A DNA stretch of 64,000 bases from Flavobacteriaceae bacterium UBA3339 (GCA_002360925.1 DERN01000003.1:388188-452187); one strand, 5' to 3'; positions 24,923 to 34,711 are shown, numbered from the stretch's first letter. Notes: generated by a model not told the origin, from the letters alone. Translations and numbers: made by a program.

Positions 24923-27900
24923 TTAAGATTTATTATATTGAATTGCTTTTATGATTCCTTCTAAATTTTCGTTGAATTCTAATAATTGCCCAAAAACTTT
25001 ATCTTCTTGTGCTAATCCGCCGTGTTTGTTGTTTTTCCTAAAGATTTCTTTGATTTCATTCCAACGAAGTTTTTCATCTTCGGTCAATAAATCGGCTAGT
25101 TCTTTCCATCTTAACAAATTACTTTCGGTGTTCGAAGTCAACGTTTGCGATTCGCTTTCATAATGCGTAACAAGCAATTGGTTCACTTCTTCTTCGTTCA
25201 TCATCGGAACAACTTGCGCAATTAATTTATTCATATTTCGATACGATCCTTGCATTTTAAAAGCGGGTTCGGTTCGGTAAGCGTCTTGCATTGCCGCACT
25301 TTGAATGTATTGCTGATTGACTTTTAAAACTATATTCCGAATTTTAAATGCGTGTTTTAAAACCGAAATAAAATCGTCGATTTCCTGTTTAGTATAAACT
25401 CCTTCTAAATCCGATAATTGTTCTGCATTTTGCGAAACAAATTGAATCAAAGCATAAAAATCTTGAAACGACGTACTCGCAATTTTCTCTAAGTACGGGT
25501 TTTCAATCGCAGCATTTTCAATTAAACTCAACGCAAATAAATGTGCCGTATCACCAATAACATCTCCCAAATTGTAAACATCGGCACGATTTGCCAACAT
25601 ATCCGGAATCTGAAATTTTGTTCCGCTTTCGGTATACGGATTTCCAGCCATTACCACACAAAAACGTTTTCCGCGCAAATCGTAGGTTTTACTTTCTCCT
25701 TCAAAAATTCCGTCCATTTTTCGTTGTCCGTCTGCTAACGAAATGAATTTCTGTAAAAATTCAGCACTTAAATGTTGAATATCGTCTAAATATAACATGA
25801 CATTATCTGCCATTTCAAACGACAAATTGATCTTTTTTAATTCTTCGCGTTCGCCCGACGTTTTCGCTTCCATCGGATCAATCGAAGTAATGGAATGTCC
25901 AATTGTTGGTCCGTTTATTTTTACAAAATGCAAGCCCATTGTTTTGGCAACGTATTCCATTAAAGTGGTTTTTCCGTAGCCTGGCGGCGAAATCAACAAC
26001 AACATTCCCATTCGCGAAGTGCGTTTGTTTTCGCCGGCTGTCCCTAATTGTTTGGCTAAATTGTTTCCGATTAAAGGAAAATACACTTCGTTAATGAGCT
26101 TGTTCCGAACAAACGAAGTCAGAACTTTCGGTTCTAATTCTTTAACTTTTAACGATTTTTCGTAATCCTTGCTTAATTGTTCTTTTAAAGACAAAAACGC
26201 TTCAAATCGAGGAGCTTTATTTTGAGTAAAATCGGTTAATTTTTGAATGAAATCATAATAATTTAAAGTAATTTTTCCGTCTTCTAAAATCGGATGATTT
26301 CCTTTTAAACCTTCTAAAACAATCGAATCTTTTCCAAAAATCAATTGATACGATTCTTTATCAAAAAGCAATAAAATCGCCGTTTCATCAATGTAAGGTC
26401 TTAACTTTTCATCATTAAATTCATCTACAAAAGCATGCAGCCAATTCGCGATTAAATAAAAGCGATCGGTTATTGAAAATTGCTCATTCTGAACATCATC
26501 TTGAAAGGTTTTCCATGATTTTTTATCTTGTAATGTTCGAACAAATTCTTGTTTTAGATGATCGGAAGTTTCACTTATCGCGAATTTTTTATAATTGCTG
26601 AACGATCCAAAAATATATCGAGCTACATTTTCAGCTTTCATCAACGTAATGTCGATTGTTGTTTCCCATTGATCGAATGCAAAAACCAATTGATTAATGA
26701 CCGATTGATAGCGCTGACTTTTAGGAAAAGTTTGCAGAACAGCCTGTGTTGATTGAATTAACGCAAATAACTTTTCCTGATCTTGAATAGATAATTGATT
26801 CCAAAAAAGCTGTGCAATTGCTCGGGTTTTAACATCATAACGCAATACATCTAACTTTTGATCCATTGTTTTTAGTGCATCGAAAATTGCCAAAGCATCA
26901 AAATTGTGAACACCTTTTACATAACCCTCTGAATAATTTTGTTCAATGGTTTGATTGATAAAAGCAGTTGCATCAAAATCAATTGAATCGTTAGAAGCTA
27001 AAAAGGTTTTAAAAGCCAAATATTCTGCTCTATACACTTTTAAATCTTCCGAAACCAATTCCTGATTCCAAATATCTTGATACGAATTCAGTTCAACATT
27101 CTGTACTTTTTGATAAAAACTGGTTCCTGTAAGATGATAAAATAATTCGTTATTGCGATTCACCAACGTTAAACTCAACGATTGGTTGTTAACCGTGAAT
27201 TTGTGTTTCCCAAGCGCAATAATATTTTGTCCGTCTACATATAATTCGTTTTTATCCCGAAGAATTCTAAGCGCATCTTCTTGCGATTTCTTAAGAAGAT
27301 TCTCTAAATTTTCGGCTTTCGAAACATCATTCAATTCTTTTAAATCGGCAATTAATTGGCGGATTTTATCGACCATAATATCCGAAGCATAAAAACTCAG
27401 AACCTCTTCTTTTACCGAAAAAGATTTTGCTTTATTTTCAATATTTTTAAGAACACGTAAACCAATTTGCTCTAACGAAATCGCTTTTTTATTGATTTGC
27501 TCAACAATTAATTCACGTTTAGAATGAAAGGCTTTAATAACCTCATCGCGTTTGTCGGCAATTTTTAAAGCAAATTCATCAATATCCGAAAATTTACTTT
27601 CTAATTCCTCTAACTGAACAACAATTTTGGTATAATATTCATCAACCTTTTCGGCTGTTGTAGAAAGTTCTAAATAATTGGTAACCGACTGTTCTAACAA
27701 AGTTAATTGAGCCGAAAATTCTGCAATTGCTTCTTTATTGCGCAACGAATTAATTTTACGAGTTAATTGCGCACGTACTTCATTTAACGAAGCAAAAATG
27801 AGCGAAATCTTCTCAATAATTTTCGTTGTTTGCGTTGCATCTTCAATTTTAAGGCTGTTTAAAATATCGATTAACAATTCTAATTCGCTCGAAATTTCGG

Positions 27901-29767
27901 TATTAATTTGTTCAACAATTCTTGCATCAAACGCTTTTTCTATAAGGGCAACTTGTTCTTTTTGTTCTGCAACTTTTTGTTCATACGGCAATAAAGCTTC
28001 GTCTTGTAACAAAAACTGAATTGTAGCATTCGATACATCTAAAGTTATGGTTTGAAGTTTCTCTAAAAGCACTTCGATTTTGTCGATTGCACTGTAACGA
28101 ACGCTTTTTAAATCGATTAATTCTCCTTGAAGCTTGCGCGCATTAGCTAATTGATGCACCAATTGATCTAACGAAACAATGATGGTGCTGTTAATTGAAA
28201 AAAGGAAATCTTCTAAACGTTTTTCTGCTTTTTGAAACAGTTCGTCGGCATGTTTTCGTTGCGTTTGTACTTTTACAAATTCGTCAATCGCCATATTGGC
28301 AACTTCTTTAATTTGCTGCAAAGGTTCGCCCAACTTTTTAAGCGATGCGTCGTGAATCCAGAAATACGAATCTAATAAACCTGTCGATTTTTTTAAAACA
28401 TCTTCATACAAACCTTCGTACGAATCTTCTTTGTTAAGCAATTGCACCACTTCTTGCGCTTCGGCCATTGCCTGCACAATTTGCTTGTTGCCCACTTTGT
28501 ATAAAGGATCGTCTTTTCTAGCACCGTTTTCCTGCAAAACCGCAACATAAGGCGTTTCCCAAATTTGAACTTGATGATGACGCGTTGCTTCTTCTTCGGT
28601 TCGGAAATAAATCAAACTTCCGTCTTTAAATATCGTAAAACCATTGCAAACAATAGGCGTTTCGACCGCTTGCTGAATGATATTATACGACATTAAAACG
28701 TACGTATTGGTTTCGGCTTGTGTAAAAATATATAGAAAATCTTCGCCATTTGGAGAGATGATTTTCTTTAAAAACTGAACATTTTCAAGATGAGAGTCGA
28801 AGATTTTATGCGTTCCGTTTTGCAAATAATATCCGTTCGAAAAGATGATTCCTTGATTATCTGGAAGCAAAATTGCCGAATTATTTAACGAAGGTAGGTT
28901 TACAACTTCTTTTGTGCGAACGTTAAAAACAAAAGCCCTAAAATCTTCTTGATACGGTTTAATGCGTACTGCGATTAAGTTTCCTAAGTCGGCATAATAA
29001 TATTCGGCATCGTCTAATTGCTGATCTAAATTGGTGACTTTTTCGCTGTAAATTCCTTTTCCGCTATCGGTATTATCTTCAATTTTAAACGTAATATCGC
29101 CTCCAGTTGCTTCAATAAAAATTTTATCTTGAATCGAAATATGCGGAAATTTCCCTAATCTGCGATCTTCTAACGACGTTTTCGTCCATTGAAGTTCAAA
29201 CTGATTTGTTTGTTTTACTTCATGAATGCTTCGATCGTCTTGATAAACCAACGTTCCGCCTTTAATCAACCATTTAAACGCTTTTAAATCGTCTACGTTT
29301 TTGCTGGTTTGAAAAATCATGTACAGATAATTCTCTGTTCGGCGAAATTTAGAAAAGATCGAATCTCGGTAATATTTATATAGATTTTGATAATCGGTCA
29401 AAAACTGATCATCTTCAATAATATGCAACGATTGCGGAACAAACTGATTGTTTTCGAATGCGTAAATACTAAAAACATCTTCTAATTTAATTTCGGTTCG
29501 CAAACCAAAATGAACGTTATATCCAAAAATACAAATGTTGTCTAACGCAATAATTCCTCTGGCTGCGCAGGTATTTTCGGTATCGATTCGCTGATTTGCC
29601 TTTAAAACAAATTGCGTGGTATTAAAAACTTCTTTTCGAGCTTCGTTTAACGATTTTAAACGTTCAATCAAGTCTTCTTTTTGTGTGTGAAGCCTTTTTT
29701 GAATGATTTCGTAAGCACCCGAATCAATCGTTATATGTTGTTGATTTGTAACTTTTTCTTTTGGCAT
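24923..29767 (-). CDS. Giant AAA+ ATPase with beta-rich N-terminus and coiled coils (DUF3686/DNA-repair-ATPase type)
   Basis: 1614 residues. About 1-60 is a helical coil; about 65-430 is beta-rich, propeller-like, with repeated aromatic/Gly turns (GRLGKFPHISIQDKIFIEA-like strands); about 440-840 is long coiled coil; about 850-1190 a mixed domain. The AAA+ module follows: Walker A SPPGYGKTTLMEYVA (G-K-T near 1263-1268), Walker B LYLDDIQHL (near 1322-1330), sensor 1 VVMAGNPYTESG and an Arg-bearing DMLANRADVYNL. Homologues are usually called DNA repair ATPase, but the operon (flotillin, PspA, OB-fold) points to membrane maintenance. It is last in the operon, after a 90-bp gap with a hairpin. Confidence 0.85.
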   Translation of the reverse strand: MPKEKVTNQQHITIDSGAYEIIQKRLHTQKEDLIERLKSLNEARKEVFNTTQFVLKANQRIDTENTCAARGIIALDNICIFGYNVHFGLRTEIKLEDVFSIYAFENNQFVPQSLHIIEDDQFLTDYQNLYKYYRDSIFSKFRRTENYLYMIFQTSKNVDDLKAFKWLIKGGTLVYQDDRSIHEVKQTNQFELQWTKTSLEDRRLGKFPHISIQDKIFIEATGGDITFKIEDNTDSGKGIYSEKVTNLDQQLDDAEYYYADLGNLIAVRIKPYQEDFRAFVFNVRTKEVVNLPSLNNSAILLPDNQGIIFSNGYYLQNGTHKIFDSHLENVQFLKKIISPNGEDFLYIFTQAETNTYVLMSYNIIQQAVETPIVCNGFTIFKDGSLIYFRTEEEATRHHQVQIWETPYVAVLQENGARKDDPLYKVGNKQIVQAMAEAQEVVQLLNKEDSYEGLYEDVLKKSTGLLDSYFWIHDASLKKLGEPLQQIKEVANMAIDEFVKVQTQRKHADELFQKAEKRLEDFLFSINSTIIVSLDQLVHQLANARKLQGELIDLKSVRYSAIDKIEVLLEKLQTITLDVSNATIQFLLQDEALLPYEQKVAEQKEQVALIEKAFDARIVEQINTEISSELELLIDILNSLKIEDATQTTKIIEKISLIFASLNEVRAQLTRKINSLRNKEAIAEFSAQLTLLEQSVTNYLELSTTAEKVDEYYTKIVVQLEELESKFSDIDEFALKIADKRDEVIKAFHSKRELIVEQINKKAISLEQIGLRVLKNIENKAKSFSVKEEVLSFYASDIMVDKIRQLIADLKELNDVSKAENLENLLKKSQEDALRILRDKNELYVDGQNIIALGKHKFTVNNQSLSLTLVNRNNELFYHLTGTSFYQKVQNVELNSYQDIWNQELVSEDLKVYRAEYLAFKTFLASNDSIDFDATAFINQTIEQNYSEGYVKGVHNFDALAIFDALKTMDQKLDVLRYDVKTRAIAQLFWNQLSIQDQEKLFALIQSTQAVLQTFPKSQRYQSVINQLVFAFDQWETTIDITLMKAENVARYIFGSFSNYKKFAISETSDHLKQEFVRTLQDKKSWKTFQDDVQNEQFSITDRFYLIANWLHAFVDEFNDEKLRPYIDETAILLLFDKESYQLIFGKDSIVLEGLKGNHPILEDGKITLNYYDFIQKLTDFTQNKAPRFEAFLSLKEQLSKDYEKSLKVKELEPKVLTSFVRNKLINEVYFPLIGNNLAKQLGTAGENKRTSRMGMLLLISPPGYGKTTLMEYVAKTMGLHFVKINGPTIGHSITSIDPMEAKTSGEREELKKINLSFEMADNVMLYLDDIQHLSAEFLQKFISLADGQRKMDGIFEGESKTYDLRGKRFCVVMAGNPYTESGTKFQIPDMLANRADVYNLGDVIGDTAHLFALSLIENAAIENPYLEKIASTSFQDFYALIQFVSQNAEQLSDLEGVYTKQEIDDFISVLKHAFKIRNIVLKVNQQYIQSAAMQDAYRTEPAFKMQGSYRNMNKLIAQVVPMMNEEEVNQLLVTHYESESQTLTSNTESNLLRWKELADLLTEDEKLRWNEIKEIFRKNNKHGGLAQEDKVFGQLLEFNENLEGIIKAIQYNKS

Positions 29768-29802
29768 TGATTAAAGAATTAATGCGTTAATAGAAAGAAT
29801 AA

Positions 29803-29842
29803 AAGCTTGCCGTTTTGTACGTTTTGCCGCAACGGCAAGCTT
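29803..29842 (-). terminator. Perfect 12-bp hairpin between flotillin and ATPase genes
   Basis: AAGCTTGCCGTT and AACGGCAAGCTT pair exactly around a 16-base loop. On the minus strand it is followed by TTTATTCTTTC, so it could attenuate or process the transcript before the ATPase gene. Confidence 0.6.
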
Positions 29843-29857
29843 GGCACAAGTGTTGAG

Positions 29858-31978
29858 TTAATTGAGTTTTTTGTTCGAAATTCCTAAGTTTTTAGCTAAG
29901 CCAAACAACGAATTTATAAAGTTTGTGTCTTGCTCATTGCCTTCGGTATTTGCTGCTTGTTGCAATTTAATCAACGCCGCACTTACAGTAAGATTTTTAA
30001 TATCGTTAGATGAAATTCCGTATTTATCTGCCAAACCTCTTACTTTTTCGGCTAAATCTCCTTTTCCGTCCGGACCTAACAACGATTCTTTAATATCTAA
30101 CGCATGTTGTGAATTGTTGATTAAATGATCGAATCCTTTTGAATTGGAAACTTGACGCACAATATTTTCGAAGAACATGGTTTCGCCACCTACAATATCA
30201 ATCTTAGCTGTTTTTAACGCTTCAGAAAGAACCTCAGCCTGAGCCGAAGCAATATCTTTTTGAATGTTGATATGTGCTAATTCTACTTCTTTTTCTTTTT
30301 GTAATTGAAGTTTAAACTCTTCGTGCTCTTTTCCTACGCCATCTAATTTTTTCATAGCTTCGGCTTTTTCTTCGATTCCGCGAGCTTCTGCCGATGCTTT
30401 TTCACGAACAACTTCGGCTTGCGCTAATCCTTCTTTACGCATTGCTTCGGCTTTTTTCTCGATAACAGATGCTTCTTTTGTTCCTTGAATTTCTTCGGCT
30501 TCGGCTTTTGCAATCATTACTTCTGCTTCCGATAATCCAATAGCGGCTTCTTCTTTTGCTTGGGCTTCGGCAATAATTTTTCTTGCTTCGGCTTCTTTTG
30601 TTGCAGCTTCTTTTTTAGCTTCTGCATCGATCAATAATTCTTGTGCTTTGCGCTCGGCAATTAATTTTTCGGCATCGGCATCAATCACTTTTTTCTCTTT
30701 TTCTTGTTCTGCTGCAATTCGCGCTGCTTCTGCTGCTTTTACTGTAGCAATTAAACGCTCTTCGGCTTCTTGCGAAGCTGCAATAACGCCCGCTTGTTTC
30801 TTACGTTCTACTTCGCGATACACTTCTACATCTCGAACATTTTGTTGTTCTTCTACAACGCCTTTTTCTAATTGAACGCGTTCTTTAATTACGTTTTGAA
30901 TCGATTTTTTCTCGGTTTCGATCGAACGTTCTTTATCAATTTGTGCTAATGTAACAATACGCTCTCTTTCGGTTTGTTCTAACGCTCGGTCTTTTTCTAC
31001 GCGTTCGGTTTCAACTGCATCGGTTCGCAATTTACTTTTCTCGGCAATAATGATTTGGCGCAATTTATTTTCTTCCTGAATTGCCAATTGTTCTTCGGTC
31101 GAAATACGAACTGTTTCGGCTTTTAAGCGTTCTTCTTGGCGAACTTTTGCAATTTCGGCTTCTTCGCGCGCTTTTACATTGTCGATTTCTCTACGCTGAC
31201 GTTCTTCTTTTTCGGCTAATTGACGTTCTAATTCCAAAATAGCTTCACGAGCTTCTACGTTTTGTTTTTTGATTACTTTCTCTTCTTCACGACGAATTAA
31301 ATTAGCATTCATGTTTTGTTTTGCCGTTAATTCGGTAATCTTTTTAATTCCTTCAGAATCTAAAATGTTATTCGGACTTAAGAATCTTAAATCGGTTTGC
31401 TCTAAATAATCAATAGCGCAATCATCTAAAATATATCCGTTTAAATCAGTTCCGATAATGTTTAGAATTTCATCTCTAAATTCTCTTCGAGCTTCGTACA
31501 ATTCAATGAAATCGAATTTTTTACCAACGGTTTTCAATGCTTCGGAAAACTTCGATTCAAAAATACTTTTGAGTGTTTCGGGTTCGCTTGCACGATCACA
31601 TCCTAAGTTTTGCGCTACGTTTATTACATCTTCGACCGATTTATTTACTCGAACGAAAAAGGCAACTTTAATATCGGCGCGAATGTTGTCTTTACAGATT
31701 AATCCGTCGTTTTCCATACGAGCAATTTCGATTTTCTTAACCGAAATATCCATGATTTCCATTTTATGAAAAACCGGAACAACGTACATTCCTTTATTAA
31801 ATGCTACTTTTGAACCACCAACTCCGGTGCGGACAATGGCTTTTCCTTGTGGAATTTTTTTGTAGAACATGCTTAGCACCACAAAAAATGCGATAACTAA
31901 AAAGACGATAACGCCAATTGCCAGTAAAATGAATCCGGAAATGCCGGAAAGTCCTTCGATAAATAATGCTTTTGTCAT
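29858..31978 (-). CDS. Flotillin (YqiK-type SPFH/Band-7 protein)
   Basis: Membrane-scaffold protein of 706 residues. One N-terminal membrane segment (about 14-40: FILLAIGVIVFLVIAFFVVL), then the SPFH domain (about 45-225; IPQGKAIVRTGVGG, DFIELYEARREFRDEIL), then about 340 residues of Glu/Ala/Lys-rich coiled coil (about 230-575) typical of flotillins, and a C-terminal domain ending near an Asn-rich tail. Flotillins oligomerise in membrane microdomains. It is 18 bp downstream of the OB-fold gene, the same partnership as E. coli yqiJ-yqiK. Confidence 0.93.
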   Translation of the reverse strand: MTKALFIEGLSGISGFILLAIGVIVFLVIAFFVVLSMFYKKIPQGKAIVRTGVGGSKVAFNKGMYVVPVFHKMEIMDISVKKIEIARMENDGLICKDNIRADIKVAFFVRVNKSVEDVINVAQNLGCDRASEPETLKSIFESKFSEALKTVGKKFDFIELYEARREFRDEILNIIGTDLNGYILDDCAIDYLEQTDLRFLSPNNILDSEGIKKITELTAKQNMNANLIRREEEKVIKKQNVEAREAILELERQLAEKEERQRREIDNVKAREEAEIAKVRQEERLKAETVRISTEEQLAIQEENKLRQIIIAEKSKLRTDAVETERVEKDRALEQTERERIVTLAQIDKERSIETEKKSIQNVIKERVQLEKGVVEEQQNVRDVEVYREVERKKQAGVIAASQEAEERLIATVKAAEAARIAAEQEKEKKVIDADAEKLIAERKAQELLIDAEAKKEAATKEAEARKIIAEAQAKEEAAIGLSEAEVMIAKAEAEEIQGTKEASVIEKKAEAMRKEGLAQAEVVREKASAEARGIEEKAEAMKKLDGVGKEHEEFKLQLQKEKEVELAHINIQKDIASAQAEVLSEALKTAKIDIVGGETMFFENIVRQVSNSKGFDHLINNSQHALDIKESLLGPDGKGDLAEKVRGLADKYGISSNDIKNLTVSAALIKLQQAANTEGNEQDTNFINSLFGLAKNLGISNKKLN

Positions 31979-31996
31979 AAGTTTTGTTTGTGTTTA

Positions 31997-32662
31997 TTAA
32001 ATATTATTTAAGGTTACATGAGGTTGTACTTCGTAAATTTTTTGATCTTTTTCTTTTATAATCATGACTTCAGAACCGTATTCGATTCGTTTTCCGTTTT
32101 GGCTTACCACGTTTAATCGAATCACGTCTTTGTTGATGATTAATTCTAAAATTCCGATTTTATTATCTTCGATCGTTGATTTTAAAAATCCGGTTCGTCC
32201 TAAAAAATCATGTGCTTCTTCGCCGTTATATCCCATACTTTTATACATTTTCGTTAAAGGTTTTGTTACATAATGCAGGATAAAATAAGTGATGATAAAA
32301 ACCGGAATTAAAATTAAAACCGACTTTGCTCCCCAGTTTGCCAAGCCTAGAAAAACAGACGAAAGCAATGTAATAACCCAGCCAATGAATTTAAAAAGCG
32401 TGACGATAACCATAATGGGAACTTTGCCCACATTGATAAAATCTAATGCTTTTGAAAAAAAGGAAGGCTCGGCAGCTTCAACTTCTCCGCCGTCAGGTGC
32501 ATCTACATCCGAAACATCACCAAAACCATCAAAGTCGATATCGGTATCCATTCCGCTTCCCGAAAGGAACGTAAAAATCCAATACAGCAAAGAAAAACCT
32601 GTAAGAACAGTCATGATTCCGTTAGAAAGCGGATTGAATAAAAGATTTAAAAGTTCTGCCAT
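31997..32662 (-). CDS. OB-fold membrane protein (NfeD/YqiJ-like)
   Basis: 221 residues. The N-terminal membrane segment (about 15-35) is followed by an acidic Asp-rich loop (DTDIDFDGFGDVSDVDAPD), two or three further hydrophobic segments (about 77-130) and a cytoplasmic C-terminal OB-fold-like beta domain (about 148-215: HDFLGRTGFLKS, VIRLNVVSQNG, YGSEVMII). Members of this family pair with flotillins and stabilise or anchor them, which fits the adjacent gene. Confidence 0.85.
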   Translation of the reverse strand: MAELLNLLFNPLSNGIMTVLTGFSLLYWIFTFLSGSGMDTDIDFDGFGDVSDVDAPDGGEVEAAEPSFFSKALDFINVGKVPIMVIVTLFKFIGWVITLLSSVFLGLANWGAKSVLILIPVFIITYFILHYVTKPLTKMYKSMGYNGEEAHDFLGRTGFLKSTIEDNKIGILELIINKDVIRLNVVSQNGKRIEYGSEVMIIKEKDQKIYEVQPHVTLNNI

Positions 32663-32665
32663 TTA

Positions 32666-32860
32666 TTAAATTTCGCGTTTAAAAGTGTAATAGAAACATG
32701 CTGTAGTACCATAACCTACGTTTCTATCTTCCATTGAAACCAATTCCCAACCTTGGCTTCCCATACCGTTTAAAACTTTATCAATTTCAACAATATCGAA
32801 TTTCGATGTCCATGTGCCTGTTGGTTTTATTTCTACTGTTTTGTATTCGAATTTTTTCAT
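32666..32860 (-). CDS. DUF4177 family small protein
   Basis: 64 residues with the full family pattern: FEYKTVEIKP at the start, LNGMGSQGWELVSM in the centre and FYYTFKRE at the end. Unknown function. It is packed 2 bp after the pspA-like gene and 3 bp before the OB-fold gene, so it is clearly translated as part of the operon. Confidence 0.88.
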   Translation of the reverse strand: MKKFEYKTVEIKPTGTWTSKFDIVEIDKVLNGMGSQGWELVSMEDRNVGYGTTACFYYTFKREI

Positions 32861-32862
32861 AA

Positions 32863-33555
32863 TTATAATCCTATTTGTTTTTTAAGTTCGTTTAACTCGT
32901 CGTCTACATTGTTAGTACCAATTGCCTGATCAATTTCGTCTTTAATGTTTTTATTCGTGTGCGCCATTTCTCCGTATGCTTTTGCCAACGCTTCATCTTC
33001 TTCTACTTTTTCTTTCATGCGCTCTAACATACTAATGGTGCTGTTTGAATCGATTTTTGCCAATTGTTTATTTACAATTTTGGTAGCATCGGCAACACGA
33101 ACACGCGCTTTTAACGTACTTAACTCGGTTTCCCATTTACTGATATTGTATTTTAAAACTTCTATATTTTTATGAACTTCGTTTGACGATTCATCATGAA
33201 CATCGGCTTGATTTGTTAATTCTTCGGCTTCGGCAAAACTCGTCTTTTTTAATAACAAGGCCTCTTTTGCCAAGCGTTCTGCTATTTGTTTTTCTAATTC
33301 TTGTTTTTGTAATTTCTGAAGAAGCAATACCGCTTTATTTTCATATTCAGCCGCTTCTTCATACTTTTTGTCGGCTGCATTTCGCGTGCGGATTGCCAAT
33401 GCTTTTACTTTTGCATACGCTTCCATTGCCTGATCTAAATCTTCTTTCATTTCGCGGATTCCTTGTTCCGTCATCTTAATTGGATCTTCCATTTTATCCA
33501 CTACCGCGTGAATTTCGGCCTGACCAATTCTAAAAATTCTTTTAAATATGTTCAT
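32863..33555 (-). CDS. PspA/IM30 family protein
   Basis: 230-residue, almost wholly helical ESCRT-III-like protein: MNIFKRIFRIGQAEIHAVVDKMEDP (amphipathic helix and linker), then long coiled coil (about 25-200) with the EQGIREMKEDLDQAMEAYAKVKA hairpin and terminal DELNELKKQIGL. Such proteins assemble on stressed inner membranes and stop proton leakage. The YjfJ-like context with flotillin and a YbjN-like protein argues for a constitutive or dedicated paralogue and not the Psp phage-shock operon itself. Confidence 0.92.
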   Translation of the reverse strand: MNIFKRIFRIGQAEIHAVVDKMEDPIKMTEQGIREMKEDLDQAMEAYAKVKALAIRTRNAADKKYEEAAEYENKAVLLLQKLQKQELEKQIAERLAKEALLLKKTSFAEAEELTNQADVHDESSNEVHKNIEVLKYNISKWETELSTLKARVRVADATKIVNKQLAKIDSNSTISMLERMKEKVEEDEALAKAYGEMAHTNKNIKDEIDQAIGTNNVDDELNELKKQIGL

Positions 33556-33566
33556 AACTTTTATTT

Positions 33567-33956
33567 TTAAGTTTTTGAAAATGTTATCAACTGATCCGAA
33601 TATTCGTTAAGCAACAAACTAAGCGAGTTAATTGCAGCTTCGAATTCGTTAAAATCTAAACGATGAATTTGTAATGTGTATCTAAAAATCACCCTTTGTC
33701 CGTCTTCTGTTAAAGCAAATGCGCCATGAATAATATCTCTGTTTTTCATGAGTAATGCTTTAAAAACTTCCATATTGTCTTCTTTTAAAGTGAAGAGATA
33801 TTGTTCAAAAATTAAAACAGGTGTTGCAACTCCTATTATAAGATTATGAACTCCATCGGCTTCATTTTCTATGACAAATATGCCTTCTTCTCGGTTTTTA
33901 TACTTAATATGATATCCGATATCAAGTATATATTTTTCGACATTTAAAAAGTACAT
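33567..33956 (-). CDS. YbjN-like/type III chaperone-fold protein
   Basis: 129 residues, alternating helices and strands: NVEKYILDIGYHIKYKNREEGIF at the start, central LIIGVATPVLIFEQYLFTL and a C-terminal FNEFEAAINSLSLLLNEYSD helix. The pattern fits the YbjN/YjfI-type small chaperone fold; sequence identity to known members is not provable here. First gene of the leftward operon, 11 bp before the PspA-like gene, in the same position as yjfI before yjfJ in enterobacteria. Confidence 0.7.
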   Translation of the reverse strand: MYFLNVEKYILDIGYHIKYKNREEGIFVIENEADGVHNLIIGVATPVLIFEQYLFTLKEDNMEVFKALLMKNRDIIHGAFALTEDGQRVIFRYTLQIHRLDFNEFEAAINSLSLLLNEYSDQLITFSKT

Positions 33957-33982
33957 TGTATTTATTTTTTATATCTTGCACA

Positions 33983-34001
33983 TATCTTTTGCATAAAGAT
34001 A
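33983..34001. promoter_or_regulatory. Palindromic operator candidate
   Basis: TATCTTT-TGCAT-AAAGATA: 7-bp inverted arms, 5-base spacer, in the 92-bp divergent gap between the envelope operon and the XRE regulator gene. It is 10 bases downstream of the leftward -7 box, a repressor-like position. Confidence 0.5.
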
Positions 34002-34010
34002 ATAAAAATG

Positions 34011-34018
34011 CAAATATA
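34011..34018 (-). promoter_or_regulatory. -7 box for the envelope operon
   Basis: On the minus strand TATATTTG matches TAnnTTTG, 55 bases upstream of the first gene (33956). Confidence 0.55.
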
Positions 34019-34048
34019 TTTAGCAATAATTTTTAGTTTTTTTTCAGA

Positions 34049-34711
34049 ATGAGTAAAGTTGGACATAATATAAAGAAGCTTAGAAATGTAAAAAACCTGA
34101 GCCAGCAGGCTTTTGGAGATCTTTTTGGTCTTACACGCGGAAATATTTCGTCTTATGAAGAACTTAGAGCCGAACCTAAAATAGAAGTTATTATTAAAAT
34201 TGCTAATTATTTTAGCATTCCGCTAGAACATTTTCTGACAAAACAACTGTCGGTTAACGAGATTTTAAATTTTAACGACTATTTTAACGAAGAACAACAA
34301 AAGAAATTACTAAAAAATTTTGCAGACATTCCGTTTTTAAATCGCGATACGGTTCAGAAAATTAAAGATGGAGAATTTAGTTTAGATCGAGCCGAAAAGA
34401 TTTCGTTTCCCGTCTACAGTTCAAACAATTTTCTGGCAATAGAATTAACTCAAGATGTCGCTGTTCCTTTAAATTTTGATATTGCAGAACATTCCATCGT
34501 TTTTTTCGAACAAGTTCAGATCGAAAACTTACATACGTTGCATCATCATTTTGGATTATTTCTTTCAGAAGGTGAAATTTTTATCGGAACATACCATCAA
34601 GAACAAGCTTCGATCGAATTAAAACTCAACGAATGGAAATCGGAATATTTTACACAAGACAACAAGCTGTATTTTTGGAAATTATACGCTAAATTTGAAA
34701 AAATTATCTAA
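34049..34711 (+). CDS. XRE-family transcriptional regulator
   Basis: 220 residues. The N-terminal HTH_3 domain (about 5-60: GHNIKKLRNVKNLSQQAFGDLFGLTRGNISSYE) is followed by a C-terminal ligand or peptidase-like domain (about 100-220) with strand-rich VFFEQVQIENLHTLHH. It probably controls the divergent envelope operon and itself through the palindrome between them (inference). The next gene overlaps its stop (TAATG). Confidence 0.88.
   Translation: MSKVGHNIKKLRNVKNLSQQAFGDLFGLTRGNISSYEELRAEPKIEVIIKIANYFSIPLEHFLTKQLSVNEILNFNDYFNEEQQKKLLKNFADIPFLNRDTVQKIKDGEFSLDRAEKISFPVYSSNNFLAIELTQDVAVPLNFDIAEHSIVFFEQVQIENLHTLHHHFGLFLSEGEIFIGTYHQEQASIELKLNEWKSEYFTQDNKLYFWKLYAKFEKII

Noticed and set aside
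32289..32669. 126-codon plus-strand ORF over the OB-fold gene
   Set aside because: Shadow; the minus strand carries the conserved protein in a tight operon.
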